Of a DNA stretch of 16,856 bases, positions 14,222 through 16,856 are shown piece by piece (the stretch's first letter is position 1; each line of letters begins with the position of its first letter). Source of the stretch: Gemmatimonadota bacterium (GTDB lineage Bacteria > Gemmatimonadota > Gemmatimonadetes > Gemmatimonadales > Gemmatimonadaceae); assembly GCA_028287225.1 (NCBI GenBank), contig JAQBPZ010000378.1:1-16856 (forward strand), read 5' to 3'. A program made the position numbers and the translations under genes. The notes below the pieces were generated by a model. The model saw nothing but the letters and a program-made list of their open reading frames with translations. It was not told the DNA's origin and ran no database searches.

Positions 14222-16345
14222 TCAGAACGTCAATCGCGCATTCACCGACACGTTGCGCGGCGCGAGCGTGTAGTAGTACGGCTCCTGCGCGGCCGGATCG
14301 CTGGATCCCACCGCCGCGCCGGGATAGCCCCCGGTATAGACGCGTCGGTCGAACGCGTTGCGGACCTGGAACAGCACCGAGTGCCGGCCGGCGCGCAGCG
14401 TCAGCCCCGCGTCGGCGTACCAGCTCGCCGGCACCACGAAGCGCGGGTCGTTCGTGTTGGTCAGCATCATGCGGCTCGTGTACCGGCCGTCCAGGTCCAG
14501 CGCCAGCCAGGACGCCAGCTCCGTGCGCAGCCCCTGGCCGCTCACGAACTTCGGCGTGAGCAGGGCCGTGACGTTCCGGAACACCGCACCCGTCGCGTCG
14601 TCGCGGTACTCGTCGACCCGCGCATCCGTCAGCGATGCGGTGCCCAGCACCTCCACCCGCGGCAGCACCTGCCAGCGAAGGTCGGCCTCCGCGCCGCGAC
14701 GCATGCTGCGCGGCACGTTCCTGCGCAGCACGTAGCCGATCGCGTTGATCTCCCCGATCGGGGCGATCTCGTCGCGGAACTGCATCAGGAACAGGTTGGC
14801 CTGCACCTGCAGCGCGCTCCGCCGATAGGTGACCCCCGTCTCCAGGTCGCGCACCGATTCCGGACGTACGCGCGTCAGCGGCAGCAGCGACGGCGACGAC
14901 ACGCTGTCCACGTCGTCCGCGCCGGCGAACATGTCGGCGCGCGTCGGCTCGCGGCCGTTCAGCCCCGCGCTCGCGTAGGCCGACAGCCCGTCCGTCACCT
15001 GGAGCCGCACGCCGGCCTTGGGATTGAAGAAGCGCCAGTCCACCGTCGTCGACGTGATGCCGGCGTTCGCCGACGGATCGTAGCGGAACTGCACGAGGCG
15101 GAGTTGCGCGTCCCCGAACAGCGTGGCCCGGCCCCGCGTCACCGACCCCTTCGCGAACACGCTCTGCTCGCCCTTGTGACCGGTGTTGTCGTAGAAGCGC
15201 GTCTCGAGATCCGGGCGCTGCGTCAGCGAATGCTGGCGCGAATAGCCCAGGACGTGCACCCCCACCGACCCCGACGACGATGCGCCCGTGTACTGCAGCG
15301 CGCTGATCACGCCGCCCCAGCGCGAGTGCAGGTTGTAGTGGTAGGCATCCGCCAGCCCGCTGTCGCCGGGATAGTCGAACCACCCGCCCGCGTCGAACCC
15401 GTACGCCGTGGTCGCCACGGTCAGCGTCGGCGCGAGCGCACGCGTCCATGCCAGGCTCACGAGGTCCTGGTGAAACCGGTCGGTGACCTCGTCCACCGGC
15501 CGGTTGCCGAACGGGTTGTCGCGCGGCTCGCGCTGCAGCACCGACAGCGGCGACGCATGGTACGCCTGGTCGTTGGACGAGATGCCGGCGAGCAGCGTCA
15601 CCTTGACCGCGTCGCGCGCGCCGAACCAGCCGCCGCTCGCGAACGCGCTCTGCGAGCGGTTCCCGGAGTTGTAGCGGTAGCCGTCCGTGCGCTGGCCCGA
15701 CAGGCGCGCGTATCCGGCGAATCCGGACCCGGTGAGCCCCGACTGCGCGACCGCGCTCGCACGTGAGGTGTTGAAGTCGCCACGCGTGAGCTGTACCTCA
15801 CCGCCGCGCGCGACTCCCGCCACCGGCACCGACTCGAAGTTCACCGAGCCCGCGTACGACGCTACGCCGTGGGTGCTCGAGCCCACCCCCCGCTGCACCT
15901 GCACCGACGCGATGCTGTTCGCGAAGTCGGGGAAGTTGGAGAAGTACAGGCCCTGGTCTTCCGGCTCGTTCAGCGGGATCCCGTCGAGCGTAAGGTTGAT
16001 GCGCGTCTGGTCGATGCCGCGCAGGCGCATGTACGAATAGTTCGATGCCGAGCCGTTCTCGGAGTACGCGGTGATCCCGGGTGACGCCTGAAGCAGGATC
16101 GGCGTATCCTGTCCGGTGTACCCGCGCTGCAGCTCGGCACGCTGGATGGTCCGCTCCGAGATCGGCAGCGCGGTCCCGCGCACCGCGGTCACCTGCACGG
16201 ATTCGAGGCGCTGTGCGGCCCGCGCGCGCGCGGAGTCGGCGGCGACGCTGTCGCGGCGCGTGCGCAGGGTGTCGCGCGCGGCGGCGGACGGAAGGACCTG
16301 CGGCACGGATGCCTGCAGGAGCACGGCGATGGTGAAGGCCAGCAC
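14222..16345 (-). CDS. TonB-dependent outer-membrane receptor, probably for thiamine or a related compound
   Basis: A 707-aa protein. A short signal peptide (LAFTIAVLLQASVPQVLPSAAA) precedes a TonB-box-like segment (LESVQVTAVRG). Next comes the plug domain with RAELQRGYTGQDTPILLQA, SYMRLRGIDQTRINLTLDGI, NEPEDQGLYFSNFPDFANSI and VQVQRGVGSSTHGVASYAGS, the conserved end-of-plug block. The rest is a 22-strand-type barrel with many aromatic strand ends, closing with PRNVSVNARLTF (C-terminal Phe). Such receptors import scarce ligands across the outer membrane using TonB/ExbBD energy. The start is GTG 16345, supported by GGAG 5 nt upstream. The TPP riboswitch about 100 nt upstream points to thiamine, a phosphate ester of it, or a precursor. 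It converges on the PnuC/NadR-like pair. I see no truncation. Confidence 0.93.
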   Translation of the reverse strand: MLAFTIAVLLQASVPQVLPSAAARDTLRTRRDSVAADSARARAAQRLESVQVTAVRGTALPISERTIQRAELQRGYTGQDTPILLQASPGITAYSENGSASNYSYMRLRGIDQTRINLTLDGIPLNEPEDQGLYFSNFPDFANSIASVQVQRGVGSSTHGVASYAGSVNFESVPVAGVARGGEVQLTRGDFNTSRASAVAQSGLTGSGFAGYARLSGQRTDGYRYNSGNRSQSAFASGGWFGARDAVKVTLLAGISSNDQAYHASPLSVLQREPRDNPFGNRPVDEVTDRFHQDLVSLAWTRALAPTLTVATTAYGFDAGGWFDYPGDSGLADAYHYNLHSRWGGVISALQYTGASSSGSVGVHVLGYSRQHSLTQRPDLETRFYDNTGHKGEQSVFAKGSVTRGRATLFGDAQLRLVQFRYDPSANAGITSTTVDWRFFNPKAGVRLQVTDGLSAYASAGLNGREPTRADMFAGADDVDSVSSPSLLPLTRVRPESVRDLETGVTYRRSALQVQANLFLMQFRDEIAPIGEINAIGYVLRRNVPRSMRRGAEADLRWQVLPRVEVLGTASLTDARVDEYRDDATGAVFRNVTALLTPKFVSGQGLRTELASWLALDLDGRYTSRMMLTNTNDPRFVVPASWYADAGLTLRAGRHSVLFQVRNAFDRRVYTGGYPGAAVGSSDPAAQEPYYYTLAPRNVSVNARLTF

Positions 16346-16349
16346 GACG

Positions 16350-16359
16350 ACTCCGGAGT
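16350..16359 (-). promoter_or_regulatory. Shine-Dalgarno of the receptor gene inside a palindrome
   Basis: ACTCCGGAGT is a perfect 10-bp palindrome whose GGAG (minus strand) sits 5 nt before the GTG start. CT-rich segments upstream in the leader (CCTCC, CCTCCTC) could also pair with GGAG. This fits a riboswitch that hides the ribosome binding site when TPP is bound, though I cannot fold the whole leader here. Confidence 0.45.
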
Positions 16360-16443
16360 TCGCATTGGACGCGAGGAGGCGGGCCGGCGGAGGGAGGTCG
16401 GGAGCTGGCCCCTGTTCGGGACCGCTCGCGACGTGCCTGCACC

Positions 16444-16538
16444 AGTGACGCTCCCTTCGCTGGAATTACCCAGATCAGGTTCGACGGGTGTGATCTCAGC
16501 CCGCGCATGAGCAACTCGCGCAGGCACCCCGTGCCACT
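16444..16538 (-). ncRNA. TPP riboswitch (THI element)
   Basis: Read on the minus strand, the element contains the conserved TPP aptamer blocks in order: GGGGTGCC, a P3 arm (GCCTGCGC with GCGCGGGC), CTGAGA, ACACCC, GAACCTGATCTGG, GTAATTCCAGCGAAGGGA. The ends pair as P1 (AGTG-gc-ACG with CGT-CACT). The CTGAGA segment holds the pyrimidine ring of TPP, and the P4/P5 arm with the GCGAAGGGA stretch binds the pyrophosphate via metal ions. It lies about 100 nt before the GTG of the TonB-dependent receptor. High TPP should reduce receptor expression. No obvious terminator lies between the aptamer and the gene, so control of translation start is the likelier mode. Confidence 0.95.
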
Positions 16539-16547
16539 ATGCATCGA

Positions 16548-16576
16548 TGATAAGCGGCTGTGCCGCGACGGCGCAA
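16548..16576 (-). promoter_or_regulatory. Candidate sigma70 promoter for the riboswitch-receptor transcript
   Basis: On the minus strand TTGCGC (plus 16571-16576), a 17-bp spacer and TTATCA (plus 16548-16553). Transcription would start around 16541, only a few bases before the riboswitch P1 stem, as is usual. The boxes are moderate matches, but the position is right. Confidence 0.5.
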
Positions 16577-16647
16577 CTCCTCCGCGCACTCCCCGCTGCG
16601 CGGATATCTTTCGCGCGCCCGGTTTCACGGCCACTCCCCGAGGTGTG

Positions 16648-16856
16648 ATGCTCCCGGTTCTGTCCGCATGGCGGCGGCTCGACGACGCGCGACATCGCGC
16701 CGCGTTCTACCGGCAATGGAGTATCGCCGCCGACGCGGGCTTCACGGTGCCGCGCGCCATAGAGACCAGCGGCGCCTGCGACGATGCTGCTCTGGAGTCC
16801 GCGCGCCGCGCGCTGCTGGACGGAACGCGGCGCGGGCGGTCGCTCGCGGACATCAT
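16648..16856 (+). CDS. Type II secretion / type IV pilus F-domain protein (partial, N-terminus only)
   Basis: The first 69 codons of a protein that runs off the right edge. After a short start (MLPVLSAWRRLDDARH), the residues AFYRQWSIAADAGFTVPRAIE and the later RRALLDGTRRGRSLADI match the start of a GspF/PilC domain: Phe-Tyr/Leu-LL-x-AG-pattern helix, an alanine-rich helix, then 'i..G.sla.a'. These inner-membrane proteins form the platform of secretion systems and pili. GAGG at 16640-16643 precedes the ATG by 4 nt. The gene diverges from the riboswitch-receptor transcript and appears unrelated to it. Only a quarter or less of a usual protein is visible. Confidence 0.68.
   Translation, partial: MLPVLSAWRRLDDARHRAAFYRQWSIAADAGFTVPRAIETSGACDDAALESARRALLDGTRRGRSLADI

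Noticed and set aside
13578..15449. A 623-codon minus-strand frame across the receptor and kinase genes
   Set aside because: It overlaps the well-supported receptor in another frame and the kinase on the other strand; its composition is the Arg/Ala/Gly-rich pattern of GC-driven false frames.
1..16856. Search for tRNA or rRNA genes, CRISPR arrays, insertion sequences, attachment sites and prophage genes
   Set aside because: None seen by eye: no regularly spaced repeats, no transposase or integrase motifs, no tRNA cloverleaf. A computed tRNA and repeat scan would be needed to exclude weak cases.

Overview
The window is about 16.9 kb of very GC-rich bacterial DNA, densely coding, with no sign of phage, insertion sequences, integrase or CRISPR. 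A Gram-negative envelope is implied by a TonB-dependent receptor, a porin-like beta-barrel and many signal peptides. The long VPS10/Asp-box exoprotein, the DUF3108 protein, GTG starts and the general flavour of the proteins suggest Gemmatimonadota. That placement is inferred from gene content, not from a marker gene. Most of the window looks like ordinary chromosomal backbone.

Layout. Positions 1-2365 (minus strand): a NarL-type response regulator, a class I methyltransferase and a CopD-like membrane protein that runs off the left edge. A PAS-HisKA histidine kinase (2461-3603, plus) diverges from the regulator and is its likely partner. Positions 3608-7642 (minus): a four-gene run of a secreted DUF3108 protein, a secreted YceI protein, an outer-membrane barrel and a tandem universal stress protein. 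The kinase and the stress protein converge on a 20-bp perfect palindrome that contains both stop codons. Positions 7896-12724 (plus): a lipid kinase of the DagK/YegS type with an unusual start, a secreted 924-aa VPS10/Asp-box protein, a small charged disordered protein, and an FRG-domain protein that overlaps it.

Positions 12763-13019 hold the best non-coding find. A near-consensus sigma70 promoter (TTGACA, 17 bp, TAAACT) precedes a roughly 185-nt RNA that I identify as 6S RNA (ssrS) from its rod-like fold and from blocks shared with E. coli 6S as I remember it. A 13-bp hairpin follows. A PnuC-family vitamin transporter starts 34 nt after that hairpin, followed by a NadR-like P-loop kinase.

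Converging on these from the right is a 707-aa TonB-dependent receptor (14222-16345, minus). Its leader contains a clear TPP (thiamine pyrophosphate) riboswitch at 16444-16538, preceded by a plausible promoter. The receptor is therefore very probably for thiamine or a thiamine precursor. This raises the possibility that the neighbouring PnuC/NadR-like pair handles thiamine rather than nicotinamide riboside. The right edge carries the start of a type II secretion F-domain protein. The window offers no obvious new defence or mobile system. The points most worth follow-up are the 6S RNA locus, the thiamine uptake neighbourhood, the FRG/small-protein overlap and the start of the lipid kinase.
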